The notes: a model not told the origin generated them from the sequence alone. A stretch of 64,000 bases of DNA from Kitasatospora sp. MAP5-34 (GCF_029894335.1 NZ_JARXZC010000005.1:124001-188000); one strand, 5' to 3'. Positions 29,470 to 38,981 are shown, counted from the first letter of the stretch. Made by a program: numbers and translations.

Positions 29470-31113
29470 TCAGCCCGCGTCGTAGTTGTCGGCGCGGAAG
29501 GCCCGGACGCCCTGCATCTCGGCCTTGAGGATGCTGCCCCGGGTGGTGAAGCGCTCGACGTTGACGTCGTGCTCCTCCAGGAACTCGACGGTGGCGGCGA
29601 GCACCGCGTTCACCACGGGCGTCGCACCGTAGATGACGTCGTCCGCCTTGAACCGGCTCTTCCAGGTCGGCACGGCCCAGGACGCCCGGAGCGAGAACGG
29701 CTCCGGGAGCTTGATCGAACCGCCGAGCCAGGTCAGCAGGGTGGGCAGTCCCATGAAGGGAGCGCGGACGGCCTGGCGGACCACCTCGTCGTTGTCGACC
29801 AGGGGCAGCTGGATCGTCCGTTCCTCCCAGAACTTGCCCGTCTTGGGGATGTTCTTCTCCTTGGGCTTGGGTTTGGCCCCGAAGAACGCGTTCAGCGGTC
29901 CGAGGGCGTACCCGGCGACGGAGACCCGGAGGGTGTTGCTGAGCACGGTCACACTGATCAGCAGGGTGGAGACCAACTGCCCGTTGTGCAGTACCAGTTG
30001 GGTCGCCAGCCGGTGGCGGGTGTCGGTGCCGAGGGACTGCCGGTTGGCGATCTGCTGGATGCCGAAGTCGCGCATCCGGTAGCCGTCCATCTCCGCGCCG
30101 CCGGGGCGGCCGATCTCGTCCGCGCCCTCCGGGATGTCCACCACGACCCACTGCTGGACGGAGACGTGCGGCATGCCGGATCCGGCCACCTCGCTCTGCC
30201 CGAGGCCGCCGAGCCGGGAGGTGATCTTCCGGGCCAGGTCCCAGGGGTGGAAGGCCCGGAAGTCCGGGTGCCCCTCGGCGGGCCGCAGATCCTCGGCGAC
30301 CTCCCAGACACCCCAGCGCATACCGGCCCCGAGGATGCCCTTCGAGCCGGCGTAGTGCTGGATGTTGGTCTCCTGCTCGGACGTCAACCGGTCGAGCTGG
30401 GCCTTCAGTTCGCCGGCCTTCTTGTCCATGTCGTCACGCGGCACGGCCTTCGGCACCGTCGCCGCCAGCGCGCTGCCCTCCACCAGCGCGCCCCAGCGGC
30501 CCCGGAGGCCCTCGACGCTGCGCAGGCAGATCCGCTTGGCGACGAACCAGCCGACCACCGGCGCGAGCATCGTCACGCGGCAGTAGTCCGCGAGCAGCCC
30601 GGTGAACGGCGGCCGCAGGGCGAGCAGCACGGCCAGTCCGCCGACCACCAGCAGTGCCAGGGCGTCGTAGAACCCCTCGCGGGAGGAGCCGGTCCGCTTG
30701 AAGTAGGCGCGCGCCTGGAAGAGGACGAGCCAGATCAGTGTCCCGGGCAGGAAGAGCAGCCCGCTGAGCAGGGTCACGAGAGTGAGCCGCCGGTCCCGCA
30801 GGCGGCGCAGTTCCTCGGCGGCGAGGCAGTGTTCGACCACCATGCGGGTGTCCGTCCCGAAGGACGGCACCAGCGCGTTGCGCCCGGGGCGCAGGGTCCG
30901 GTCGATCACCGCACGGCTGAACGCCTCGCCGACGCTCGGCCGGAAAAGGCTGTAGAACCTGCCTTTTTTGATGGTGATCTCGCTGACCCCGGCGAGGTCC
31001 TCCACCGGGATGTCGCGGTACGCGACGGAGGAGAGCAGCTGCGTCACCGCGGTCTGTGGCCCGACATCCGTGCGGGGTATCTGCGCACCCGGGGTCATGT
31101 CCAACTTGGTCAC
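29470..31113 (-). CDS. Large membrane protein, unknown function
   Basis: A 547-aa protein I do not recognise. Two hydrophobic stretches lie near residues 110-135 (LTLVTLLSGLLFLPGTLIWLV) and 150-170 (ALALLVVGGLAVLLAL). A third weaker one follows around VTMLAPVVGWFVA. The rest is a long soluble region with AFHPWDLARKITSR and VSVQQWVVVDIPEGADEI segments. GTG 31113 has GGAGGGGAG about 8 bases upstream and excludes a poor upstream extension. It stands alone. Presence between thrS/HIT and the EF-G-like gene seems conserved, but its role is unknown. Confidence 0.75.
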   Translation of the reverse strand: MTKLDMTPGAQIPRTDVGPQTAVTQLLSSVAYRDIPVEDLAGVSEITIKKGRFYSLFRPSVGEAFSRAVIDRTLRPGRNALVPSFGTDTRMVVEHCLAAEELRRLRDRRLTLVTLLSGLLFLPGTLIWLVLFQARAYFKRTGSSREGFYDALALLVVGGLAVLLALRPPFTGLLADYCRVTMLAPVVGWFVAKRICLRSVEGLRGRWGALVEGSALAATVPKAVPRDDMDKKAGELKAQLDRLTSEQETNIQHYAGSKGILGAGMRWGVWEVAEDLRPAEGHPDFRAFHPWDLARKITSRLGGLGQSEVAGSGMPHVSVQQWVVVDIPEGADEIGRPGGAEMDGYRMRDFGIQQIANRQSLGTDTRHRLATQLVLHNGQLVSTLLISVTVLSNTLRVSVAGYALGPLNAFFGAKPKPKEKNIPKTGKFWEERTIQLPLVDNDEVVRQAVRAPFMGLPTLLTWLGGSIKLPEPFSLRASWAVPTWKSRFKADDVIYGATPVVNAVLAATVEFLEEHDVNVERFTTRGSILKAEMQGVRAFRADNYDAG

Positions 31114-31300
31114 GGTGGTCTCCCCTCCTCCCCTTGTCAGCGGCAGGCTACCGTGAGGCCGCCCTGCCGCGCGGACCATCGGCTGAACATCGGTCACATC
31201 CGGCCGGGTATCGGCCTTTTCTCCAGGGTGCCCACTTCGGGGCCGGTTTGATCCTCGGGGGCTGCCCGGATCACGCTGCGGTCGGTGGGAGGATCGGGGT

Positions 31301-31723
31301 ATGGCTGAAGACATCACGCGCGATCCGGTCCTGATCTTCGACGGGGACTGCGGCTTCTGTACGACCAGCGTCATCACCGCGGAGCGCTACCTGCGGGCGA
31401 GCCTGGCGTCCGGCGGGTGGGAGGCCGTCCCGTTCCAGTTCGCCGACCTGGCGGCGCTGGACGCCCGGGCCGGCGGCCGGGGCCTGGTGACGTGGGAGCG
31501 TGCCGAGCAGCAGATCCTCTGGGTGACGCCGGACGGCAAGGTGTACGAGGGCGCCCAGGCGGCGGCCCGGGTGCTGATGCGGGCGGGCGGCGCGTGGGCC
31601 TACCTCGGCGCGCTGCTGACCCTGCCGCCGGTCCGGCCGCTCGCGGCGGCGTGCTACCGCCTCGTCGCCCGGAACCGGCACCGCCTGCCGGGCGGGACCC
31701 CGGCCTGCGCCTTGCCCCGCTAG
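31301..31723 (+). CDS. DUF393/DCC-family thiol-disulfide oxidoreductase-like protein
   Basis: A 140-aa protein with the family signature DGDCGFC near its N-terminus, which gives a CxxC pair and the DCC name. Members are predicted redox proteins of thioredoxin-like type; the substrate is unknown. ATG 31301 follows GGTGGGAGGAT. It converges with the EF-G-like gene, and copy 2 of the dispersed palindrome begins right at its stop codon. Confidence 0.85.
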   Translation: MAEDITRDPVLIFDGDCGFCTTSVITAERYLRASLASGGWEAVPFQFADLAALDARAGGRGLVTWERAEQQILWVTPDGKVYEGAQAAARVLMRAGGAWAYLGALLTLPPVRPLAAACYRLVARNRHRLPGGTPACALPR

Positions 31724-31830
31724 AGCAACCGGGGCAGGGGCGCGGGAACTGCGCGCGCAACCGTGCACCTACGTCGTGGCTGGTCGCGCGCGCAGTCAAT
31801 CAAAGGGGCCCCGCGCCCCTGCTGTGGTTG
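31724..31830. repeat. Dispersed palindromic element, copy 2
   Basis: Left arm CAGGGGCGCGGGAACTGCG (from 31735) pairs with a right arm ending CCGCGCCCCTGCTG, with an internal interruption. It fills the gap between the convergent DUF393 and EF-G-like genes, where it may serve as a bidirectional terminator. Confidence 0.75.
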
Positions 31831-31847
31831 CCCGGCTGCCGAACGGC

Positions 31848-33899
31848 TCAGGACGCGTGGGCGTACTCCGCCGCGAGTGCTGCGGGCATCAGCTCGTGCC
31901 GTACGTAGCTGCGGGTGAAGTGGCCGGTGCCGTGCGAGAGGGAGCGGAGTTCGACCGGGTAGCGGGTGAGTTCGAGTTCGGGTACCTCGGCGCGGACCAG
32001 GCTGAGGCCGGGGCCGCCGGGTTCGGTGCCGAGGACGTGGCCGCGCCGGGCGGAGAGGTCGCTGAGGATCGCGCCCTGGTACTCGTCGGGCAGCAGTACC
32101 CGGACCTCGTCGACGGGCTCCAGCAGCCGGATGGAGCCGTGGGCGGCGGCTTCCCGCAGGGCGAGCGACCCGGCGGTCTGGAAGGCGGCGTCGGAGGAGT
32201 CGACCGAGTGCGCCTTGCCGTCGGTCAGGGTCACCCGGACGTCGACCAGCGGGTAGCCCGCGAGGACGCCGTGGGCGAGTTGGGCGCGGACGCCCTTCTC
32301 GACGGAGGGCACGAAGTTGCGCGGTACGGCGCCGCCGACGACCTTGTCGACGAACTCGAAACCGCCGCCGGGCAGCGGTTCGACGGTGAGGTCGCAGATG
32401 GCGAACTGCCCGTGGCCGCCGGACTGTTTGACGTGCCGTCCGTGCCCGCTGGCGGTACCGGCGAAGGTCTCGCGCAGCGCGACCTGGTACGGCACGGTGT
32501 CGACGTGGACGCCGAAGCGGGTCACCAGCCGGTCCAGGACGACGGCCTGGTGGGCCTCTCCGGTGCACCAGAGGACGAGTTGGTGGGTGTCGGGGTTCTG
32601 CTCGACCCGCAGGGCCGGGTCCTGGGCGGTCAGCTTGGCGAGGCTCTGGGCGAGCCGGTCCTCGTCGGCCTTGCTGTGCGCCTCGACGGCGGTGGGCAGC
32701 AGTGCTTCGGGCTGTGGCCAGGGTTCGATCGCCGCGTCCGCGTACCCGTCCGCGTAGAGGGCGTCGCCGGTGCGGGCGGCGCCGAGTCTGGCGAGGCAGA
32801 CCAGGTCGCCGGGCAGGCCCAGCGGGACGGGGTGCTGCTGCTTGCCGAACGGGGTGCCGAGGGTGGTGACGCGCTCGTCGGGGTGTCCGGCCAGCTGGAG
32901 GGCGGTGTCGGGGCGCAGCGTGCCGGAGAAGACCCGGACCAGGCTCAGCCGGCCGACGTACGGGTCCTCGCCGGTGTGGACGACCTGGACGGCGGCCGGG
33001 GCCTCGGGGTCGCAGGGCGGGAGCTCGTCGGCGCGTTCGAGGGGGGTCGGGAAGGTCTCGGTGATCAGGTCGAGGAGTTCGGCGGCGCCCGCCGGGCCCC
33101 CGGCCGGGTCGGACGGGGGAGCGGTGGTGAGGACGGGGTGCAGGGTGCCCTGCAGGAACTCGCGGCGGAGGGCTTCGGCCAGCGAGCCGGGGTCGAGCTC
33201 CTCGCCCGCGACATAGCGTTCCAGCAGGGTGTCGTCCTCGCCCGCGATGGCCTCGACCAGGTGCCCCCGGGCCTGCTCGGCGCCGGGCGGGTCGCCGGGT
33301 TCCCCGTACCGGCGGCCGGTGAGGAGTTCCAGCGAGCCGACCGGGCGGCCGTCCCGCAGGACGGGGAGGTGCAGCGGGAGCACGGTGTCGGGGTGGCCCT
33401 CGCCGAAGGCGTCCTGGCAGGCCGCGAGGGTGTCGTCCAGGCGGACGTGGGCGGCGTTCAGGTGGGTGAGGGCGATGGCGGTGGGGAGCCCGGCGGCCCG
33501 GCACGCGCGCCAGAGGGCGATGGTGGGCAGGCCGATCGGGTCGGCGGCGGAGACCACCAGGACGGCCGCCTCGGCGGCGCGCAGACCGGCCGCCAGCTCG
33601 CCCGCGAAGTCGGCGTAGCCGGGGGTGTCCAGCAGGTTGATCCTGGTGCCGCGCCAGTGGACGGGGATCACCGCGAGCTGGACGGAGCGCTGCTGGTGGT
33701 GCTCGATCTCCTCGTAGTCGGAGACGGTGGTGCCGTCCGGCACGTTGCCGGCCCGGGTGAGTGCCCCGGCGGCCAGTGCGAGGGACTCGACGAGGGTGGT
33801 CTTGCCCGCGCCGCCGGCGCCGACGAGTACGACGTTGCGCAACTGCGCGGAGTCCCCGATGACGGGCTCCGGTGCGCGTGCTGTTCCCCGATCCGCCAT
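31848..33899 (-). CDS. Elongation factor G-like protein (EF-G2 type)
   Basis: A 683-aa translational-GTPase paralogue. G1 is GAGGAGKTTLVES. G3 reads DTPGYADF, where normal EF-G has DTPGH: the catalytic His is replaced by Tyr. The G4 position reads LTHLNAAH rather than NKxD, so guanine specificity is doubtful. Domains II to V follow, including a domain IV-like region (VEPLPGGGFEFVDKVVGGAV). These proteins do not replace EF-G; a ribosome-associated or regulatory role is likely. ATG 33899 is the start, divergent from pgsA. Confidence 0.88.
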   Translation of the reverse strand: MADRGTARAPEPVIGDSAQLRNVVLVGAGGAGKTTLVESLALAAGALTRAGNVPDGTTVSDYEEIEHHQQRSVQLAVIPVHWRGTRINLLDTPGYADFAGELAAGLRAAEAAVLVVSAADPIGLPTIALWRACRAAGLPTAIALTHLNAAHVRLDDTLAACQDAFGEGHPDTVLPLHLPVLRDGRPVGSLELLTGRRYGEPGDPPGAEQARGHLVEAIAGEDDTLLERYVAGEELDPGSLAEALRREFLQGTLHPVLTTAPPSDPAGGPAGAAELLDLITETFPTPLERADELPPCDPEAPAAVQVVHTGEDPYVGRLSLVRVFSGTLRPDTALQLAGHPDERVTTLGTPFGKQQHPVPLGLPGDLVCLARLGAARTGDALYADGYADAAIEPWPQPEALLPTAVEAHSKADEDRLAQSLAKLTAQDPALRVEQNPDTHQLVLWCTGEAHQAVVLDRLVTRFGVHVDTVPYQVALRETFAGTASGHGRHVKQSGGHGQFAICDLTVEPLPGGGFEFVDKVVGGAVPRNFVPSVEKGVRAQLAHGVLAGYPLVDVRVTLTDGKAHSVDSSDAAFQTAGSLALREAAAHGSIRLLEPVDEVRVLLPDEYQGAILSDLSARRGHVLGTEPGGPGLSLVRAEVPELELTRYPVELRSLSHGTGHFTRSYVRHELMPAALAAEYAHAS

Positions 33900-34109
33900 G
33901 GCTGTCTCCTGCCGTCACGTCCGGTGGTTGCCCAAGTGCTTTCGGTGATGGCCGGTTGGGCCCGAATGCGCGCTCGCTGGCGTGGGGCGGCAGAGCGCAC
34001 GAGCGGCGTGGATACCATTGTCCAGCCGGGCGGGCCGATCCGCTCGGTCGCCTGTCGCCCGCTGGGGCCGAGGGCGGACGCCGGCAAGATCGGGGCGGTC
34101 CGGAAGGCC

Positions 34110-34766
34110 ATGCTCAACAAGTACGCACGTGCCTTCTTCACACGTGTCCTGACTCCCTTCGCCGCTCTGCTGCTGCGTTGGGGCGTCAGTCCGGATGCGG
34201 TCACTCTGGTCGGGACGGCCGGATCGGTCGCCGGCGCGCTGGTGTTCTTCCCTCGCGGGGAGTTCTTCTGGGGCACCATCACGATCACCCTGTTCATCTT
34301 CTCCGACCTGGTCGACGGCAACATGGCCCGCCAGGCCGGGACGTCCAGCAAGTGGGGTGCCTTCCTGGACTCCACGCTGGACCGGGTCGCCGACTCGGCG
34401 ATCTTCGGCGGTCTGGCCATGTGGTACGCCGGGAAGGACGCCAACGACCTGCTCTGCGCGGTCGCGCTGTTCTGCCTGGCGAGCGGCCAGGTGGTCTCGT
34501 ACACCAAGGCGCGGGCGGAGAGCCTGGGCCTGCCCTGCAAGGTCAACGGGCTGGTGGAGCGGGCCGAGCGGCTGGTGATCACGCTGGTCGCGGCCGGGGT
34601 CGCGGGGCTGCACACCTTCGGGGTGCAGTACGTCGAGTGGCTGCTGCCGGTGGCACTGTGGGTGGTGGCGGCGGGCAGTCTGGTGACGGTGCTGCAGCGG
34701 ATGCTGACGGTGCGCCGCGAGGCTTTCGAGGCGCAGGCCGCCGAGGCGGGGGAGGTGGCGGCGTGA
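34110..34766 (+). CDS. pgsA: Phosphatidylinositol phosphate synthase (CDP-alcohol phosphatidyltransferase)
   Basis: Membrane enzyme joining CDP-diacylglycerol with inositol phosphate, first step of PI and PI-mannoside synthesis in actinobacteria. The CDP-alcohol signature DLVDGNMARQAG...GAFLDSTLDRVAD (D-x2-DG-x2-AR-x8-G-x3-D-x3-D) is complete. Several hydrophobic spans, 218 aa. The start at ATG 34110 (LNKYARAFFTRVL) fits family members though the ribosome binding site is weak. Its stop overlaps the start of the acyltransferase gene (GTGA), and pimA follows: a clear operon. Confidence 0.93.
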   Translation: MLNKYARAFFTRVLTPFAALLLRWGVSPDAVTLVGTAGSVAGALVFFPRGEFFWGTITITLFIFSDLVDGNMARQAGTSSKWGAFLDSTLDRVADSAIFGGLAMWYAGKDANDLLCAVALFCLASGQVVSYTKARAESLGLPCKVNGLVERAERLVITLVAAGVAGLHTFGVQYVEWLLPVALWVVAAGSLVTVLQRMLTVRREAFEAQAAEAGEVAA

Positions 34767-35680
34767 AGGAACGACTGGTGGACGCGGCGTACGCACTGGG
34801 CTGGGCTGCGCTGAAGCACCTGCCCGAGCCCGTGGCGGCGGGCCTGTTCGACAGGATCGCGGACTCCGCCTGGCGCAAGCGCGGCAAGCGGGTGCTCCAG
34901 CTGGAGAAGAACCTCCGGCGGGTCTTCCCGGAGGCGGACGAGGCCCGGCTGCGCGAGCTGTCGCGGGCCGGGATGCGCTCCTACCTGCGGTACTGGAAGG
35001 AGTCGTTCCGGCTGCAGACCTGGACCACCGAGCAGCTCGCCGCCGCCGTCGACATCAAGGGCATCGAGGAGCTGACGGCGATCCTGGAGTCCGGCCGGGG
35101 TGTGGTGGCCGCGCTTCCGCACATGGCCAACTGGGACCTGGCCGGGGCCTGGGTCGCGGCCGTCATAGGGCACCCGTTCACCACCGTCGCCGAGCGGCTG
35201 AAGCCGGAGTCGCTGTTCGACCGGTTCGTGGCGTACCGCGAGAGCCTGGGCATGGAGGTGCTGCCGCTGACGGGTTCGGACGTGTCGGTGACCGGCACGC
35301 TGGCCCGGCGGTTGCGGGCCGGCCGGCTGATCTGCCTGGTGGGCGACCGCGACCTGTCGGAGGCCGGGCTGCCGGTGGACTTCTTCGGCGAGCAGACCCG
35401 GATGCCCGCCGGACCCGCCGCCCTCGCGCTGCGCACCGGCGCGGCGCTGCTTCCGGCCACGCTCTGGTACGACGGCCCGGTGATGCGCGGGGTCATCCAC
35501 CCCGAGGTGCTGCCGCCCGAGGAGGGCGACCAGCGCCAGAAGACCGCCGCGATGACGCAGGCGATGGCGGACGTGTGGGCCGACGGGATCCGGGAACACC
35601 CCGAGGACTGGCACATGCTCCAGAAGCTCTGGCTGTCCGACCTCCCGGTCCGTGACGGCACCACGACCGTGCAGGGCTGA
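34763..35680 (+). CDS. Phosphatidylinositol mannoside acyltransferase
   Basis: Membrane-associated acyltransferase of the LpxL/HtrB superfamily that acylates PI-mannosides. The catalytic H-x4-D/E-type motif appears as LPHMANWDLAGAWVAA, with the downstream blocks GDRDLSEAGLPVDFFG and RMPAGPAALALRTGAALLP. It is 305 aa. GTG 34763 overlaps the pgsA stop by four bases, indicating coupling, and pimA starts 10 bases after its stop. The acyltransferase between PI synthase and PimA is a hallmark actinobacterial arrangement. Confidence 0.92.
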   Translation: MKERLVDAAYALGWAALKHLPEPVAAGLFDRIADSAWRKRGKRVLQLEKNLRRVFPEADEARLRELSRAGMRSYLRYWKESFRLQTWTTEQLAAAVDIKGIEELTAILESGRGVVAALPHMANWDLAGAWVAAVIGHPFTTVAERLKPESLFDRFVAYRESLGMEVLPLTGSDVSVTGTLARRLRAGRLICLVGDRDLSEAGLPVDFFGEQTRMPAGPAALALRTGAALLPATLWYDGPVMRGVIHPEVLPPEEGDQRQKTAAMTQAMADVWADGIREHPEDWHMLQKLWLSDLPVRDGTTTVQG

Positions 35681-35690
35681 GGGGGAGCAC

Positions 35691-36869
35691 GTGAAGATCG
35701 GCATCGTCTGTCCGTACGACTGGGACGTTCCCGGTGGCGTGCAGTTCCACATCCGGGACCTGGCCGAGCACCTGATCAAGCTCGGGCACGAGGTCTCGGT
35801 GCTGGCGCCCGCCGAGGACGAGTCGGCGCTGCCGGCGTACGTGGTCTCGGCCGGGCGGGCGGTGGCGGTGCCGTACAACGGCTCGGTGGCGCGGTTGAGC
35901 TTCGGCATCCTGTCGGCGGCCCGGGTGCGGCGCTGGCTGAACGACGGGCGCTTCGACATCCTGCACGTCCACGAGCCGGCCTCGCCGAGCCTGTCGATGC
36001 TGGCGGCCTGGGCGGCGTCCGGCCCGATGGTCGGGACGTTCCACACGTCCAACCCGCGCTCGCGGGCGATGATCGCCGCCTCGCCGATCCTCCAGCCGAG
36101 CCTGGAGAAGATGAGCGCCCGGATCGCGGTCAGCGAGTACGCGCGGCGCACCCTGGTCGAGCACCTGGGCGGGGATGCCGTGGTGATCCCGAACGGGGTG
36201 GACGTCGGCTTCTTCGCCGCCGCCGAGCCCGAACCGCGCTGGCAGGGCGCCGCGTTGGACGGCCGGCCCGGCACGATCGGCTTCATCGGCCGGATCAACG
36301 AACCGCGCAAGGGCCTGCCGACGCTGCTCGCCGCGATGCCCAGGATCCTCGCGGAACGCCCCGGCGTCCGGCTGCTGGTCGCGGGCAAGGGCGACGAGGA
36401 GGAGGCGGTGGCCGGCCTGTCGCCCGAGGTCCGGGGCCAGATCGAGTTCCTCGGCATGGTCAGCGACCAGGAGAAGGCCCGGCTGCTGCGCAGCGTGGAC
36501 CTGTACGTGGCGCCGAACACCGGCGGTGAGAGCTTCGGCATCATCCTGGTCGAGGCGATGTCGGCGGGCGCCCCGGTGCTGGCGAGCGACCTGGACGCCT
36601 TCAAGCAGGTGCTGGACGGCGGCGCGGCCGGAGAGCTGTTCCCGGTGGAGGACGCGGCGGCGCTGGCCGACGCGGCCGTCCGCCTGCTGGCCGACCCGGA
36701 CCGGCTGGTCAAGCTCCGCGAGGCCGCGTCGCGGCACGTCCGCCGGTTCGACTGGGAGACCGTCGGGGCGGAGATCCTCTCGGTGTACGAGACCGTCACG
36801 GACGGCATGCCGCCGGTCGCCGAGGACGAGCGGGTGGGCTGGCGCGAGCGGCTCGGACTCCGCCAGTAG
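35691..36869 (+). CDS. pimA: Phosphatidylinositol alpha-mannosyltransferase PimA
   Basis: GT4 glycosyltransferase transferring mannose from GDP-mannose to phosphatidylinositol at the cytoplasmic membrane face. The N-terminus KIGIVCPYDWDVPGGVQFHI is characteristic of PimA. The GT-B C-terminal domain has FIGRINEPRKGLPTLLAA and the nucleotide-sugar EX7E-type block GGESFGIILVEAMSAGAPV. It is 392 aa. GTG 35691 follows GGGGGAG by about 4 bases. It is last in the pgsA-acyltransferase-pimA operon. Confidence 0.94.
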   Translation: MKIGIVCPYDWDVPGGVQFHIRDLAEHLIKLGHEVSVLAPAEDESALPAYVVSAGRAVAVPYNGSVARLSFGILSAARVRRWLNDGRFDILHVHEPASPSLSMLAAWAASGPMVGTFHTSNPRSRAMIAASPILQPSLEKMSARIAVSEYARRTLVEHLGGDAVVIPNGVDVGFFAAAEPEPRWQGAALDGRPGTIGFIGRINEPRKGLPTLLAAMPRILAERPGVRLLVAGKGDEEEAVAGLSPEVRGQIEFLGMVSDQEKARLLRSVDLYVAPNTGGESFGIILVEAMSAGAPVLASDLDAFKQVLDGGAAGELFPVEDAAALADAAVRLLADPDRLVKLREAASRHVRRFDWETVGAEILSVYETVTDGMPPVAEDERVGWRERLGLRQ

Positions 36870-36966
36870 GTTCCCCTGTCCATGGTTCAGCGCTTGCCGA
36901 CGAGCATGATGGTCATAGGATCTGACGGTTGCCCCGCCTACTCGGTCCTACTCGCCGGAGGTTCCC

Positions 36967-37323
36967 GTGCCGCAGATCACCGTCGACCGCTCCCCGACCC
37001 TGCGCCTCGACCGGCGGCCCTTCGCCGCCGAGCTGCACCCGCTGATCGCCTCGGTGATCGACAGCCCGGTGGCGGACTGCAAGACCCGGTTCCGCCGGAT
37101 CGAGGAGTCCTTCATCGGTGACGGCGCGCCCGAGCGGGCCATGGTCCTGCTCGAGATCCGGCTGCTGTCGGGCCGCAGCCCCGAGCTGAAGACCGAACTC
37201 GCGGAGCGCGTCCTGACGCTGCTTCAGAAGCACGTCGTCCCGGAGCCCGGCGACGAGCTGCACCTCGCCGTCGAGGTGGTGGACATCGACCGCGCGGCTT
37301 ACCGCAAGAGCGTGTCCGCGTAG
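36967..37323 (+). CDS. 5-carboxymethyl-2-hydroxymuconate isomerase-like tautomerase
   Basis: A 118-aa protein of the tautomerase superfamily (CHMI type). After removal of Met the protein would begin with Pro, the catalytic base of the superfamily (PQITVDRSPTL). Two-subdomain length and the end segment LHLAVEVVDIDRAAYRKS fit this family. GTG 36967 has GGAGG about 6 bases upstream. No aromatic degradation genes are nearby, so the physiological substrate is unclear. Confidence 0.8.
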   Translation: MPQITVDRSPTLRLDRRPFAAELHPLIASVIDSPVADCKTRFRRIEESFIGDGAPERAMVLLEIRLLSGRSPELKTELAERVLTLLQKHVVPEPGDELHLAVEVVDIDRAAYRKSVSA

Positions 37324-37360
37324 CGAAGTGCAGGCCCGGGGCGCGGTAGCGTAGCGGCTC

Positions 37361-37906
37361 GTGACTACCTGGATCTGGGCCGCGATCGCGGTCGTGCTGT
37401 GCGCCGTGTACCTGAGCTGGACGGCGGGGCGGCTCGACAGACTGCACGCCCGGATCGACACGGCGAAGGCCTCGCTGGACGCGCAACTCGTCCGGCGGGC
37501 CTCCGTCGCGCTCGAACTGGCCACCTCCTCGACGCTGGACCCGGCCGCCTCGATCCTGCTGTACGAGGCCTCGCACGCCGCCCGGCAGGCCGAGGACGAG
37601 CACCGCGAGGTGGCCGAGAGCGAGTTGAGCCTCGCGCTGCGGGCGGTGTTCGCCGAGCCCGAGCAGGTGGCCGCGCTGATCGCCGCACCGGGCGGTGAGG
37701 CGGCCGTGAAGGAACTCACGGCGGCGGTCCGGCGGGTGCCGATGGCGCGGCGGTTCCACAACGACGCGGTGCGGGGGGCCCGGGCCGTGCGCGAGCACCG
37801 GTTGGTGCGTTACCTGCGCCTCGCCGGGCGGGCGCCGTTCCCCTTGGCGTTCGAGATGGATGACGAGCCGCCACCTGCCCTGACCCCGCACGGTGCCTCG
37901 GCGTAG
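37361..37906 (+). CDS. Membrane-anchored LemA-like protein
   Basis: A 181-aa protein with one N-terminal membrane span (WIWAAIAVVLCAVYLSWTAG) and an alpha-helical remainder. It resembles the LemA family in layout: after the span, a helix containing RIDTAKASLDAQLVRR and a C-terminal part RRFHNDAVRGARAVREHRLV preceding a Pro/Phe stretch. LemA proteins have an N-out membrane anchor and an unknown role. The match is a pattern-based inference. GTG 37361 follows the tautomerase stop by 37 bases. Confidence 0.6.
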   Translation: MTTWIWAAIAVVLCAVYLSWTAGRLDRLHARIDTAKASLDAQLVRRASVALELATSSTLDPAASILLYEASHAARQAEDEHREVAESELSLALRAVFAEPEQVAALIAAPGGEAAVKELTAAVRRVPMARRFHNDAVRGARAVREHRLVRYLRLAGRAPFPLAFEMDDEPPPALTPHGASA

Positions 37907-38054
37907 GGTTCTTCCAGCCTGTTTGTCGTATCCAGAACGCCGGTCTGGACCGGGTGGCGCATGGGTGAAGAGTGTTTCGGGCCTACGATAGGGCGATAGC
38001 ACTGGTTCATCAGCTCTGGTTCATCAGCTGGTTCATCTTCGAGTGAGGTCTCAC

Positions 38055-38966
38055 GTGTCCACCACCCCCATCACCGCAGACCAGCCGCAGATCGGCACCG
38101 CCCGGGTCAAGCGCGGCATGGCCGAGCAGCTCAAGGGCGGTGTGATCATGGATGTGGTCAACGCCGAGCAGGCGAAGATCGCTGAGGACGCCGGTGCGGT
38201 CGCCGTCATGGCGCTGGAGCGGGTCCCGGCCGACATCCGCAAGGACGGCGGCGTCGCGCGGATGTCCGACCCCGACATGATCGACGGCATCATCAACGCC
38301 GTCTCCATCCCGGTGATGGCCAAGTCCCGCATCGGCCACTTCGTCGAGGCCCAGGTCCTCCAGGCGCTCGGCGTCGACTACATCGACGAGTCCGAGGTGC
38401 TGACCCCGGCCGACGAGGTCAACCACTCCGACAAGTGGGCGTTCACCACCCCCTTCGTCTGTGGCGCCACCAACCTCGGTGAGGCCCTGCGCCGCATCGC
38501 CGAGGGCGCGGCCATGATCCGCTCCAAGGGTGAGGCCGGCACCGGCAACGTGGTCGAGGCCGTCCGCCACATGCGGCAGATCCGCGCCGACATCAAGCGC
38601 CTGACGACGCTCGACGAGACCGAGCTGTTCGTCGCCGCGAAGAACCTGCAGGCGCCGTACGAGCTGGTCAAGGAGGTCGCGCAGCTGGGCAAGCTCCCGG
38701 TCGTGCTGTTCTCCGCCGGTGGCGTGGCCACCCCGGCCGACGCGGCCCTGATGATGCAGCTCGGCGCCGAGGGCGTCTTCGTCGGCTCCGGCATCTTCAA
38801 GTCCGGCGACCCGGCCAAGCGCGCCGCCGCCGTCGTGAAGGCCACCACCTTCTTCGACGACCCGAAGATCATCGCGGACGTCTCGCGCGGTCTCGGCGAG
38901 GCCATGGTCGGCATCAACTGCGACACCCTGCCGGAGTCCGAGCGCTACGCCAACCGCGGCTGGTAG
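38055..38966 (+). CDS. pdxS: Pyridoxal 5'-phosphate synthase, PdxS subunit
   Basis: Synthase subunit that builds PLP from ribose 5-phosphate, glyceraldehyde 3-phosphate and ammonia supplied by PdxT. It is 303 aa, nearly invariant in the family: [36 protein letters not shown], and the phosphate loop GEAGTGN. Catalytic lysines lie in VMAKSRIGH and in [12 protein letters not shown] 38055 has GAGG about 6 bases upstream; a GTG at 38043 is also in frame. pdxT follows after 89 bases containing a hairpin. Confidence 0.97.
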   Translation: MSTTPITADQPQIGTARVKRGMAEQLKGGVIMDVVNAEQAKIAEDAGAVAVMALERVPADIRKDGGVARMSDPDMIDGIINAVSIPVMAKSRIGHFVEAQVLQALGVDYIDESEVLTPADEVNHSDKWAFTTPFVCGATNLGEALRRIAEGAAMIRSKGEAGTGNVVEAVRHMRQIRADIKRLTTLDETELFVAAKNLQAPYELVKEVAQLGKLPVVLFSAGGVATPADAALMMQLGAEGVFVGSGIFKSGDPAKRAAAVVKATTFFDDPKIIADVSRGLGEAMVGINCDTLPESERYANRGW

Positions 38967-38981
38967 TCACTGCGCTTGCCC

